From Allosphingosinicella deserti (lineage in GTDB: Bacteria; Pseudomonadota; Alphaproteobacteria; Sphingomonadales; Sphingomonadaceae): 64,000 nt of DNA. Below the pieces are notes generated by a model that was given only the letters and a program-made list of their open reading frames with translations, was not told the DNA's origin and searched no databases. Numbering within the stretch: position 1 is the first letter of the stretch; each line of letters begins with the position of its first letter. Position numbers and translations under genes: made by a program. Below, in pieces: positions 53,507-63,646 of the stretch. Location of the stretch: positions 1 through 64,000 of the forward strand of contig NZ_PXYI01000001.1 in the NCBI RefSeq assembly GCF_003012735.1, given 5' to 3'.

Positions 53507-54915
53507 GCGCCATCGACAGCATCAAGCGCAGCGCCGTCCTGCTCGCCCTCGGCCTCGCCGCCGGCCCAGCCTTTGCCCAGACGATTGCGATCACCGGCGG
53601 CAACGTTGCCCTCGGCGACGGCTCCGAGCCGATCCAGGGCGGAACCGTCATCATCCGCGACGGCCGCATCGTCGCGGCCGGCCGCGACCTGGCGGTGCCC
53701 GCCGGCGCGCAGCAGGTCGACGCCGCGGGCCGGTGGGTCACGCCCGGGATCGTCGCCGGTTTCTCGCGCGTCGGCCTGGTCGAGGTCGATGCGGTGAATG
53801 CCACCAACGACACGTCGGCCGGCAACTCGCCGTTCAGCGCCGCCATCGACGTCGCGCCGGCGATCAATCCCAGGGCGGCCGGCGTTGCGGTCAGCCGTAC
53901 CGGCGGCGTCACCCGCGCGGTGGTGGCGCCCGAAACGGCGCGCAGCATCTTCGCAGGGCAGGGCGCGATCATCGATCTCGGCGCCGACATGGAGCCGATC
54001 ACCCGCGCCCGTGCCTTCCAATATGTCGAGCTCGGCGAGGCCGGCGCGGACGAGGCGGGCGGCAGCCGCGCCTCGGCGCATGTGCTGTTCCGCAATGCGC
54101 TGCGCGAGGCGCGTGATCTCGGCCGCACTACCGGCATTTCCGGTGGTGGTACGGCGAGCCGCGAACCGCGGGCGAGCGACCAGCGCGACCTGCCGCTCGA
54201 GGAAGTGCCGGAGGGCCGCCTGCTCGCCGCCGGCGCGCAGCGCTCCGAGGACGTGCTGCTCACCCGCTTCGACGCGGTGGCGCTGGTGCCGGTGCTGCAG
54301 GGGCGGCAGCGGCTGCTCGTCCACGCCGAACGCGCCAGCGACATCCTCCAGGTGCTGGCGCTCAAGCGCGAATTCCCGAACCTCCGCCTCGTCCTCGTCG
54401 GCGCGACCGAGGGGTGGACCGTCGCCGAGCGGATCCGCGCTGCCGCCGTGCCGGTGATCGCCAACGCGCTGAACGACCTGCCGTCCTCGTTCGAGCAGCT
54501 CGCCGCCACCCAGTCCAATGTCGCGCGGATGCGCTCGGCAGGCGTCGACGTCTCGCTCGGCCTGATCAACAACGAGGAGAGCCGCCAGATCCGCCTCTCC
54601 ACCCAATATGCCGGCAACCTCGTCGCGCTCCAGAAGGTGCCCGGCGCGGCCGGTGTGGCCTGGGGTGAGGCGCTGCGGATGATCACCTCGGGTCCGGCCG
54701 AAGCGCTCGGCCTCGGCGCCGAGCTCGGCTCGCTCAAGGCCGGGCGCCGCGCCGACGTGGTGATCTGGGACGGCGATCCGTTGGAGAACGGATCCGCACC
54801 GGTGATGGTGATGATCGACGGCGTGCAGCAGCCGCTGCAGAATCACCAGACCAAGCTCAGGGATCGCTACCGCAATGTGAGCGAGGGCGCGCTTCCCAAG
54901 GCCTACGAACGGTGA
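53503..54915 (+). CDS. exported amidohydrolase-family protein, likely non-canonical metal site
   Basis: The 470-residue protein begins at GTG with a signal peptide (MSAIDSIKRSAVLLALGLAAGPAFA). The fold opening (ITGGNVALGDGSEPIQGGTV) and end (LKAGRRADVVIWDGDPLEN) are those of amidohydrolases. At the usual metal motif it reads VTPGIVAGFSRVGL, without the H-x-H pair. So it has lost the first metal ligands and may be non-catalytic or use another mechanism. It pairs with the preceding gene as a possible heteromer. Confidence 0.82.
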   Translation: MSAIDSIKRSAVLLALGLAAGPAFAQTIAITGGNVALGDGSEPIQGGTVIIRDGRIVAAGRDLAVPAGAQQVDAAGRWVTPGIVAGFSRVGLVEVDAVNATNDTSAGNSPFSAAIDVAPAINPRAAGVAVSRTGGVTRAVVAPETARSIFAGQGAIIDLGADMEPITRARAFQYVELGEAGADEAGGSRASAHVLFRNALREARDLGRTTGISGGGTASREPRASDQRDLPLEEVPEGRLLAAGAQRSEDVLLTRFDAVALVPVLQGRQRLLVHAERASDILQVLALKREFPNLRLVLVGATEGWTVAERIRAAAVPVIANALNDLPSSFEQLAATQSNVARMRSAGVDVSLGLINNEESRQIRLSTQYAGNLVALQKVPGAAGVAWGEALRMITSGPAEALGLGAELGSLKAGRRADVVIWDGDPLENGSAPVMVMIDGVQQPLQNHQTKLRDRYRNVSEGALPKAYER

Positions 54916-55616
54916 TCGATACCGCCGGCCTTGCGCTGGCGACGACCGGCTTCGTCGGATCCCATCTTGCCTTGTCTCACCCGCTTCGCCTCCGCCTCGT
55001 CCAGAATCTGGGCGAGGCGGGGTTCACCGCGCTCTATTCGATCGTCGCCATCCTGACATTGGGCTGGGTGATCCTTGCCTATCGCGCGATCGAGTTTTCG
55101 ATGCCGTTGTGGATCGCGCCCGGATGGTGGTGGCCGGTCGCCTCGGCGGTGATGCTGTTCGCCTGCGTGCTTTTGGCAGGATCGTTGATCCGCAATCCCG
55201 CTTTTCCGGTTCGCGGCGCCGCCAAGCGCGCCGGAGAGCCGCCGCGCGGCGTCTATGCGATCACGCGCCACCCGATGAACTGGAGCTTCGCCCTGTGGGC
55301 GCTGGTCCACATCAGCCTGTCCTGGTCTCCCCGCAACCTGATCGTGGCGATCGGCATCCTCGTTCTGGCGATGGCCGGCTCGATCGGCCAGGACCGGAAG
55401 AAGAGATCGGTCGTCGGGCAGAATTGGGTGGATTATGAACGGAGGACGAGCTTCGTGCCGTTTGCTGCGGTGGCCACGCGCAAGCTCGCCTGGCGATCCG
55501 CCTTCCCCGGCTGGATCGCGCTCGGCGGCGGCCTGACCTTCTGGCTGGTCGCGACGTGGCTGCACGCGCCGGAAGTCTCGCCGATCGCGACCCTTACCGG
55601 AGCGGGCCTCGACTGA
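54912..55616 (+). CDS. NnrU-family membrane protein
   Basis: The 234-residue protein starts at GTG 54912, overlapping the previous stop. It has six hydrophobic segments and the conserved GVYAITRHPMNWSFALWAL with Arg-His-Pro near residue 118, as in NnrU and related methyltransferase-like membrane proteins. NnrU is linked with nitric oxide and denitrification in some bacteria. No other denitrification gene is seen here. It ends the peptide-transporter operon. Confidence 0.85.
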   Translation: MIDTAGLALATTGFVGSHLALSHPLRLRLVQNLGEAGFTALYSIVAILTLGWVILAYRAIEFSMPLWIAPGWWWPVASAVMLFACVLLAGSLIRNPAFPVRGAAKRAGEPPRGVYAITRHPMNWSFALWALVHISLSWSPRNLIVAIGILVLAMAGSIGQDRKKRSVVGQNWVDYERRTSFVPFAAVATRKLAWRSAFPGWIALGGGLTFWLVATWLHAPEVSPIATLTGAGLD

Positions 55617-55622
55617 TCGCCT

Positions 55623-56912
55623 TCAGGCGGGCTCTTCCTGCAGCAGCCGGTCCTGATCGCTGAGCGGGGTGGTCTCGTCGAAGCCCGACCGCTTCGCCAC
55701 GGTGGCGGTGGTCGCGACATCCATGGCGACGTTGCCGGTGGTGCGGATGATATCCGGCAGGGTTTCCACCGCGACGAGCAGCACCAGCGGCTCGATCGGC
55801 ACGCCCATGGCGATGCAGATCGGGCCGATCGCGCTGATGAAGCTCACCGAGCCGGGCAGGCTGATCGATCCCAACGTGGTGGTTGCCGCGACGGCGACTC
55901 CCGCCGCCATCTGCATCGGCCCGATCGGCACTCCGAACCAGTTGGCGACGTAGATCGCGACCGCCAGGTTCATTGCCGGCCCGGTGGCCCGAAACAAGGC
56001 GACGGCAAGCGGGAGAGTGACGCCCGAAGCCGCCACCGGCACACCGACCTTTTCGGCGCCGCCGAGCATTGCCGGCAGCGACGCCAGCGAGGATTGGGTG
56101 CTGATCGCGACGGCGTGGCTGGGGCCGATCGCGCGGGTGAAGGCGCGAGGACCGATGCGCGCGCCGAAATAAGCGAGCGGCCAGGCGCCGATCCAGACGA
56201 TCGTTCCGATCGCTGCGATGATGATCACATAATGGATCAGCGCCCCGAACGCGGCGAGCCCGGCACGGGCGCCGACGACATAAGCGAGGGCGAAGACGCC
56301 GAGCGGGGCGAGCCACAGCACCCAGTTGATGATCACCAGCATTGCATCGGCGATCGCGCGGAAGAAGCTGGTCAGCAGCTCGCGCTGCGCCGGAGGGAGG
56401 CGAGTGAGGGCGAAGGCGAACACCACGGTGAAGAAGATCAGCGGCAGGATCGCATCGTTCGCGGCCGCGGCGATCGGGTTGGTCGGGATGATCGAGGTGA
56501 GGAACTGGCCGAGCGTCGGGATCTCGCCGACCTTGTCGGTCGAACTGGTCAGCGCGGTCTTGAGCCGGTCCGCGGCCTCGGCCGGCATCGGCCACAGACG
56601 CAACAGGAAGGGAGTCATGAAGGCCGACATGATCGCGCCGCTCCACAGCACCGCCATGAACAGGATCACGGCGCGGAAAGCAAGGCGGCTGGCGCGCGCC
56701 GCTTCCGCGGACGCGGCGATGCCGGTGACGAGCAGCGAGACGATCAGCGGGATGATCGTCATGCGCAGCGCATCCAGCCACATCGTGCCGATCGGCTCGG
56801 CGACAGAAATGGCGCTCTCGACCCAACCGCTGCCGTAGCGGGCGCTGAGAATGCCTAGCAGGATGCCGATGGCGAGAGAGCCGAGAATGCGTTTGGCCTG
56901 GTTCATGCCCAT
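55623..56912 (-). CDS. dicarboxylate/amino acid:cation symporter (DctA/GltP type)
   Basis: The 429-residue protein has the SDF-family layout: about eight helices and two re-entrant hairpins. The serine-rich motif reads AISTQSSLASLPAML and the later motif reads VAATTTLGSISLPGSVSF. The late TTGNVAMDVATTATVAK holds the substrate and sodium site. It imports dicarboxylates or acidic amino acids with protons or sodium. It is convergent with NnrU and divergent from glmM. Confidence 0.92.
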   Translation of the reverse strand: MGMNQAKRILGSLAIGILLGILSARYGSGWVESAISVAEPIGTMWLDALRMTIIPLIVSLLVTGIAASAEAARASRLAFRAVILFMAVLWSGAIMSAFMTPFLLRLWPMPAEAADRLKTALTSSTDKVGEIPTLGQFLTSIIPTNPIAAAANDAILPLIFFTVVFAFALTRLPPAQRELLTSFFRAIADAMLVIINWVLWLAPLGVFALAYVVGARAGLAAFGALIHYVIIIAAIGTIVWIGAWPLAYFGARIGPRAFTRAIGPSHAVAISTQSSLASLPAMLGGAEKVGVPVAASGVTLPLAVALFRATGPAMNLAVAIYVANWFGVPIGPMQMAAGVAVAATTTLGSISLPGSVSFISAIGPICIAMGVPIEPLVLLVAVETLPDIIRTTGNVAMDVATTATVAKRSGFDETTPLSDQDRLLQEEPA

Positions 56913-57073
56913 TCCTTAGCCACGTCCGCCGGAGCGCGGAAGGGAGCCGGGCTCAAATGCGGCGCACGAAAGAAGGTTGCGGGAGGCCGGGTGCTTTCCC
57001 CTCGCGCGATCCCGTTCTATGACCGGCGCAATCAGCCGACGACGATGTTCGGCGCAACATCCGGGGTAAGCAT

Positions 57074-58408
<1,335 letters not shown>

Positions 58409-58427
58409 TGCGTCCGCCGACGCCGCG

Positions 58428-59246
58428 ATGAACCCCGCCAGAGTGCTGATCGTCGCCGGATCCGACAGCGGCGGCGGTGCCGGGATCCAGGCCGACATCA
58501 AGACGGTGACGATGCTCGGCGGCTTCGCGATGACCGCGATCGCCGCGCTCACCGCGCAGAACACGCTCGGCGTGACCGGGGTGATGCCGGTGCCGGCCGA
58601 TTTCGTGCTGGCGCAGATCGACGCGGTGATCGGCGATCTCGGCGTCGATGTCGTGAAGCTCGGCATGATCGGCTCGGCCGAGACGGCGAATGCGCTCGCT
58701 GGACGGCTGGAGCGACTTGGTGCAATTCCGATCGTCTTCGATCCTGTGATGGTGGCGAGCAGCGGATCGGTGCTCGCCGACCCTGACACGGTGGCCGCGT
58801 TCGAGCGGCTGCTGCGGGTGGCGACGGTGGTCACGCCCAACGCGCCCGAACTGGCGGTGCTGGCCGGGTGCAGAGTCGAGAGCGTCGACGACCTTGCCAC
58901 TGCCGCCGAGACGCTGGCGCAGCGCACGGGCGCCGCGGTGCTCGCCAAGGGCGGGCATTTGCAGGGGGATATGCTCGAGGATCTGCTCGTCCGTGCGGGC
59001 ACGGAGCCGCGGCGGTGGCAGTCGGCACGGGTCGACACACGCAACACCCACGGCACCGGTTGCACTTTGGCCAGCGCGATCGCCTGCGGGCTCGGTGCCG
59101 GCATGGCCCTCGAGGATGCGGTCGACCGCGCACGCGCCTATGTTCAGGCGACGATCGCGGCCGCACCCGGATTCGGCGCCGGCCATGGCCCGATGGGCCA
59201 TTCGCTCGGCGCCGATCCGTTCGCGCGGATTACCGCGGCAAGCTGA
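58428..59246 (+). CDS. thiD: hydroxymethylpyrimidine/phosphomethylpyrimidine kinase
   Basis: The 272-residue kinase phosphorylates the pyrimidine precursor of thiamine. It shows VLIVAGSDSGGGAGIQADIKT, MTAIAALTAQNTLGV, PVMVASSG and the anion-hole region TRNTHGTGCTLASAIAC. No other thi gene is nearby. It follows glmM in the same direction and faces the lipoprotein gene. Confidence 0.94.
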   Translation: MNPARVLIVAGSDSGGGAGIQADIKTVTMLGGFAMTAIAALTAQNTLGVTGVMPVPADFVLAQIDAVIGDLGVDVVKLGMIGSAETANALAGRLERLGAIPIVFDPVMVASSGSVLADPDTVAAFERLLRVATVVTPNAPELAVLAGCRVESVDDLATAAETLAQRTGAAVLAKGGHLQGDMLEDLLVRAGTEPRRWQSARVDTRNTHGTGCTLASAIACGLGAGMALEDAVDRARAYVQATIAAAPGFGAGHGPMGHSLGADPFARITAAS

Positions 59247-59254
59247 GCGGGGGC

Positions 59255-59614
59255 TTAGTGGCTGCCGTGAGGTGCTGCGCCGGTCGTCTTGGGCGGCGGG
59301 ACCGGATCGCCGGCCGCATGCGGCTTGGCGCCTTGCGCCGGAGGCGCGGGCTGCTGGGCGGTCGCGGCCTGGGCATTGCCGGCATCCTGAAGCGCCTGCT
59401 GGCCTGCGGACCCCGGCTCTTGGATCGGCTGCGTGCCATTGGAGTCGCGGATCTGGTCCGCCTGGTTTTCCAGAACGGCGGCGGCTTCGGGAGTCGATTG
59501 CTCGGCCGCATTTTCCAGCGCGTCGGCGGTGTTCTCGGCCGGCGTCTGCTGCCCTCCGCAAGCGACAAGGCCGAGGCCGGCGGCGAGAGCGAGAGCGGGG
59601 GCGGTCAACTTCAT
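59255..59614 (-). CDS. small lipoprotein, Ala/Gln/Pro-rich
   Basis: The 119-residue protein has a lipoprotein signal (MKLTAPALALAAGLGLVACGG, lipobox LVAC). An acidic helix (AENTADALENAAEQ) and a Pro/Ala/Gln-rich tail ending PHGSH follow. The start at 59614 is chosen because it begins the signal. No family was recognised. It is convergent with thiD. Confidence 0.75.
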   Translation of the reverse strand: MKLTAPALALAAGLGLVACGGQQTPAENTADALENAAEQSTPEAAAVLENQADQIRDSNGTQPIQEPGSAGQQALQDAGNAQAATAQQPAPPAQGAKPHAAGDPVPPPKTTGAAPHGSH

Positions 59615-59717
59615 CGCGAGATCCTGAAGCAATTGCGGTCGCGCGATGAACGACGCGGGCGCGAAACAGTTGCGGTGGTCTGCACTCTCGGCGCGAAAGG
59701 CCTTCCGGGGTGCGCCA

Positions 59718-60614
59718 TCAACGCGCATGTGTGCGCAGGAAGCTCGTAAATGCCTTCAGCGCCGGTGCGCGCTGCTTGAGCGCGGGGAAATAGAGGTAGA
59801 AGCCCGGAAAGGGTTTGCTCCACGCCTCCAGCAGGGGCACCAGTTTGCCGGCCTCGATCAGCGCTTCGACTTCGCTTTCGACCCAGAATGCGATGCCAGC
59901 CCCGTCGACGGCAGCGTCGATGGTCGCGCGCTGGTCGTTGATCACCAAAATGCTCGGGACCGCGACCGAGAACCAGCTGTCGCCCTCGGCGAACTCCCAG
60001 CTGTAGATCGCGTCCTGACCCGGCCAACGGAAGCTGATGCAGCGGTGACCGAGCAGGTCTCGCGGATGGGCGGGGACGCCATGTTCGGCGACATAAGAGG
60101 GGGCGGCCACCGCAATCTGGCGCATCTCCGCGCCGAGGCGAACCGCGATCATGTCCTGATCGAGAAGCTCGCCGAGCCGAATGCCTGCGTCGAAGCCTTC
60201 GGCGACGATGTCGATCGGGGCGTCGTCGATGGTGATGTCGAGGACGATCGCGGGATATTCGGAACAGAAAAGTCCGATGATCGGCTTGAGGTAGCGATCG
60301 TAGCCGAGTTTCTGCGCGTGGATCCGCAAAACGCCCGCAGGCGTGCTTCCGGCGCTACGCGCCTCGTCGAGAGCGCGTTGCAGTTCCTCCATGACAGGCG
60401 TGAACCGGTCCAGGAGGCGTTGCCCCGCCTCCGTCGGCGCCACGCTGCGCGTGGTTCGATTCAGCAGCAGGACACCGAGTTGATCCTCCAGCGCCCGGAT
60501 GAGCTGACTCAGCGCCGATTTCGATATCTGCAACTGGGCAGCGGCGCGCGAGAAGCTCCCGGCCTCGACGATCGCCGCCAGCGCCTGCAGCTGTACGAAC
60601 TGGCTTCCCCGCAC
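59718..60614 (-). CDS. LysR-family transcriptional regulator
   Basis: The 298-residue protein has the N-terminal winged helix (AIVEAGSFSRAAAQLQISKSALSQLIRALE) and a LysR substrate-binding domain with VLDITIDDAPIDIVAEGFDAGIRLG. LysR proteins bind a small inducer. It lies 95 bases downstream of the quinone oxidoreductase and points the same way, so it may be the last gene of the run or have its own promoter. It probably regulates the neighbouring redox genes. Confidence 0.9.
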   Translation of the reverse strand: MRGSQFVQLQALAAIVEAGSFSRAAAQLQISKSALSQLIRALEDQLGVLLLNRTTRSVAPTEAGQRLLDRFTPVMEELQRALDEARSAGSTPAGVLRIHAQKLGYDRYLKPIIGLFCSEYPAIVLDITIDDAPIDIVAEGFDAGIRLGELLDQDMIAVRLGAEMRQIAVAAPSYVAEHGVPAHPRDLLGHRCISFRWPGQDAIYSWEFAEGDSWFSVAVPSILVINDQRATIDAAVDGAGIAFWVESEVEALIEAGKLVPLLEAWSKPFPGFYLYFPALKQRAPALKAFTSFLRTHAR

Positions 60615-60709
60615 ATCGGACCTCCATCAGCCTCGCCGCGCGAGCGCCGCCGCCCCATAACCGATCCCGCTCCAGGAACAACGTCCGGCGCCGCCGCCCT
60701 CCGCGCGGA

Positions 60710-61663
60710 TCACGGCAGCAGGATGGCGAATCGGCTGTTGGTGCGATCGGCGATGTCCTGGTGCGCTTTCGGCGCATCGGAGAGCGGATAGATGTGGGGG
60801 CGGATCTCGCCGAACGTGCCGCTTCGATAGGCCGCGAAGACGTCGTGCGCGGCATGCTGCAGCATCTCTCCCTTGACGGCTTGCGCAGCGCTTGCGCGCA
60901 AGATCTGGATGCGACGCTGGTGAAGAAGATCGGGATCGAAGTCGGAGCCCCCCGAGGCCGCACCGATGTTGAGGATCGTACCGCCGTCCTTGACGCTCTT
61001 CATAGTGGCATCCCGCGCAGCCTTGCCGATGAAGTCGAACACCGCATCGACGCCTTGCGGAGCCGCGTGGCGTATCTGCAAGGCGGCATCCGGCAGGCTG
61101 GACGGGATGAATGCGTCCACCCGGGCGGCGACGTCGGGAGCCTTCTCCGGTGTCCCGGTCCCGATCACCGTCGCGCCGAGAGACTTCGCCCACAAGGCGA
61201 CCAGCGAGCCGACACCGCCACTCGCCCCCTGAACCAGAATCGTTTCTCCACCGGTAATGGGAAACAGGGTACGCAACGCGAGCCAGGCCGTGATGCCCTT
61301 GGTCAGGATGGCTGCGGCGGTCGTCGAGCCGACGTCAGCAGGGAGCGGGACCAGCGCCTCCGCGGCGACGCGCCTCATTGCGGCGTAGGCGCCCGGGGCG
61401 AAGAAATAGGCGACCCGGTCGCCTACGGAATAGCCCCGCGTGTCGGGGTGTATGGCCTCGATCACGCCCGCCCCTTCAATGCCGGTGACGAACGGAAGCG
61501 GTACTTCGACGGCTCCGCTGCGGAACATCGTGTCGAGGAAATTCACGCCGATCGCCTCGTGGCGGAGGCGGACCTCGCCGGGGCCGGGGGCGCCCACCGT
61601 CTCGTCCTCGGCCGTGAGCACGGAGGAAGGGCCAGGCTGGCGCAGGCGTATCACCACGCTCAT
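60710..61663 (-). CDS. zinc-independent NADPH:quinone oxidoreductase (QOR type, MDR family)
   Basis: The 317-residue protein has the GroES-like fold and the nucleotide loop ILVQGASGGVGSLVALWAKSLGATVIGT. GVNFLDTMFRSG and DRVAYFFAPGAYA fit QOR proteins. No zinc ligands of classical alcohol dehydrogenases are seen. The start at 61663 overlaps the SnoaL-like gene as ATGA. It reduces quinones or enones with NADPH. Confidence 0.9.
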   Translation of the reverse strand: MSVVIRLRQPGPSSVLTAEDETVGAPGPGEVRLRHEAIGVNFLDTMFRSGAVEVPLPFVTGIEGAGVIEAIHPDTRGYSVGDRVAYFFAPGAYAAMRRVAAEALVPLPADVGSTTAAAILTKGITAWLALRTLFPITGGETILVQGASGGVGSLVALWAKSLGATVIGTGTPEKAPDVAARVDAFIPSSLPDAALQIRHAAPQGVDAVFDFIGKAARDATMKSVKDGGTILNIGAASGGSDFDPDLLHQRRIQILRASAAQAVKGEMLQHAAHDVFAAYRSGTFGEIRPHIYPLSDAPKAHQDIADRTNSRFAILLP

Positions 61664-62112
61664 GCGGCTTCTCCGGACGACGGCGGAGCCTGCTCGGTGA
61701 GGCGGCGGACGAGGCCGTAAAGGTCCGCCACGCCCCAATGCTCGCTGATCCGCCCATCGACGATGCGCATGGCATCCACGGTGTCGAACTGGATCGTTCG
61801 TCCGGTCGGGGCGATGCCGAGGAACTCGCCGCGGTGGACACCGTGGTAGGTCTTGAAGGTGGTGACGATGTCGCCATCGGCGGCCTGCCAATGGATGACC
61901 GCATGGAAGTCACCAAAGGCAGCGCGCAGCCGCTTGTAGAGGATCCGCACGCCGTCCTTGTCGGGGCTCATGTTGGGCTGAGGGGTGCGATCCCGAAAGT
62001 CGTCGGCGAACAATGTTTCGAACAGCGCGAAGTCGCCCTTGCTCTGCACCTCCTCGGTGTTGCGGCGGACGATCGCCTTGGCATCTTCCGGAGACAAGGT
62101 GGTTCCGATCAT
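61660..62112 (-). CDS. SnoaL-like ester-cyclase-type protein
   Basis: The 150-residue protein has the SnoaL/NTF2-like layout with VRRNTEEVQSKGDFALFETLFADDF at the start, then HAVIHWQAADGDIVTTFKTYHGVH, the later GIAPTGRTIQF and RISEHWGVADLYGL. The start at 62112 follows GGAAGG. An ATG at 62133 is also possible. The active substrate is unknown; the family includes polyketide cyclases and dehydratases. It is coupled to the quinone oxidoreductase. Confidence 0.82.
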   Translation of the reverse strand: MIGTTLSPEDAKAIVRRNTEEVQSKGDFALFETLFADDFRDRTPQPNMSPDKDGVRILYKRLRAAFGDFHAVIHWQAADGDIVTTFKTYHGVHRGEFLGIAPTGRTIQFDTVDAMRIVDGRISEHWGVADLYGLVRRLTEQAPPSSGEAA

Positions 62113-62182
62113 CAGGATCTTCCTTCCATGCACTCAGGCTCGAGCAGATATCGCTGGCGCCCGCGCGCGCATCGGGCGGGTA

Positions 62183-62782
62183 TCACGAGAACAATTTGCC
62201 GGCGGTGATCGCGATCAGTTCGCCCTGGTGCATCGCGCCATTGAGATCGATTTCGGTCGGCTGGCGCGATCCGTCCCCGGCGGCGACGGTGGTCGCACCA
62301 TAAGGCGCGCCGCCGACGATCTCGTCGACGCTCATCTGGCCGGCATGGCTGTAGGGCAGACCGACGATCGTCATTCCGAAGTGCAAGAGATTGGTGATGA
62401 TCGAGAACAGGGTCGTCTCCTGGCCGCCATGCTGGCTGGCGGTCGAGGTGAAGGCGCCGCCGACCTTGCCGTTGAGCGCGCCGCGCGCCCACAGGCCGCC
62501 GGCCTGATCGAGGAAGGCCGCCATCTGCGAGGACATGCGGCCGAAGCGGGTGCCGGTGCCGACGACGATCGCATCATAATGTTCGAGGTCGGCGACCGTC
62601 GCGATCGGTGCCGCCTGATCGAGCTTGAAATGGGCGTTGCGCGCAATCTCTTCGGGAACGGTCTCCGGCACGCGCTTGATGTCGACTTCGGCGCCGCCGC
62701 GGCGTGCGCCTTCCGCCACCGCTTCCGCCATCTTCTCGATATGACCGTAGGAGGAATAATAAAGAACGAGGATCTTGGCCAT
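62183..62782 (-). CDS. wrbA: NAD(P)H:quinone oxidoreductase WrbA
   Basis: The 199-residue flavodoxin-fold protein has the FMN phosphate loop [32 protein letters not shown] and [15 protein letters not shown], then [10 protein letters not shown]. WrbA reduces quinones by two electrons and limits redox cycling. The start at 62782 follows GGAG. It lies within a redox run on the minus strand. Confidence 0.95.
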   Translation of the reverse strand: MAKILVLYYSSYGHIEKMAEAVAEGARRGGAEVDIKRVPETVPEEIARNAHFKLDQAAPIATVADLEHYDAIVVGTGTRFGRMSSQMAAFLDQAGGLWARGALNGKVGGAFTSTASQHGGQETTLFSIITNLLHFGMTIVGLPYSHAGQMSVDEIVGGAPYGATTVAAGDGSRQPTEIDLNGAMHQGELIAITAGKLFS

Positions 62783-62876
62783 TGGGGCGCTCCTGGAATG
62801 AGGCGAAAGAGTGCAGGTGCACGGCAAAGTACGACTGTCGGGAGGAGGCTGCGTGGCAGCCGCCCCCCGGAGCGCG

Positions 62877-63536
62877 TCAGGAGGCTGCCTGATCAAGGCC
62901 GAGCAGCTGCCATTCCCAGGCCAGGTTGGTGGCGCTAGCGCCGCCGTGATCGAGCAGGATCTCGGCGAGCGCGGCACCGGTTTCGGTGCGTGCCCAATCG
63001 CGCTGAAGCTCGGAAGCGAAGACCGCCCAGGTGATCGGGATCGCTCCGGCCTGGATCATGCGCTGAATGCCCATTTCATGCGCTTCGACGCTCGTCCCGC
63101 CGGACGCATCGGTGACGAAATACACCTCATAGCCTTCTCCCAGAGCGTGGATGACGGGGAAAGCGAGGCAGATTTCCGTCCACAGCGCGGCGATGACGAT
63201 CTTCTTGCGGCCGGTCTCCTCGAACCAGCGGACGCAATTCCGGTCTTCCCAGGTGTTGATCGTGGTCCGATCAATCGGCACCTGCTCCGGGAACACGGCC
63301 TGAAGCGGCTTGATCAGGTTGCCGCCGCGATCCTTGAGGACGGTCGTCAGCAAGGTCGGGACCCCGAAGGCCTTAGCCGATTTCGCGAGCGCCACGACAT
63401 TGTTGATCATCAGTGCGGCATCGATGTTCTTGACGCCGCTGACCTGGAACGGCTGGTGATCGATCAGCATCAGCGCGCAATTGTCCGGGGTCAGCATCGC
63501 CCCGAGGCCCTGATAGGCCGTGCTGTTGGTGTTCAT
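62877..63536 (-). CDS. isochorismatase-family hydrolase (YcaC-like)
   Basis: The 219-residue protein has the catalytic Asp26 in LMLIDHQPF and the nucleophile Cys123 in [15 protein letters not shown], then [15 protein letters not shown]. The order and length are those of YcaC-like cysteine hydrolases of unknown substrate. The start at 63536 is chosen by the family N-terminus. It lies between wrbA and the partial SnoaL-like gene. Confidence 0.88.
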   Translation of the reverse strand: MNTNSTAYQGLGAMLTPDNCALMLIDHQPFQVSGVKNIDAALMINNVVALAKSAKAFGVPTLLTTVLKDRGGNLIKPLQAVFPEQVPIDRTTINTWEDRNCVRWFEETGRKKIVIAALWTEICLAFPVIHALGEGYEVYFVTDASGGTSVEAHEMGIQRMIQAGAIPITWAVFASELQRDWARTETGAALAEILLDHGGASATNLAWEWQLLGLDQAAS

Positions 63537-63646
63537 CGAATGATCCTTCTGTTGTGTGAGGCCTCTCCGCATCGGTGAGGCGCTGCGACGGGGTGGCCTC
63601 GTGACCGCCGGGTGCACGAAGTGGCCGGAATTGCGGGTTGTGCGGT

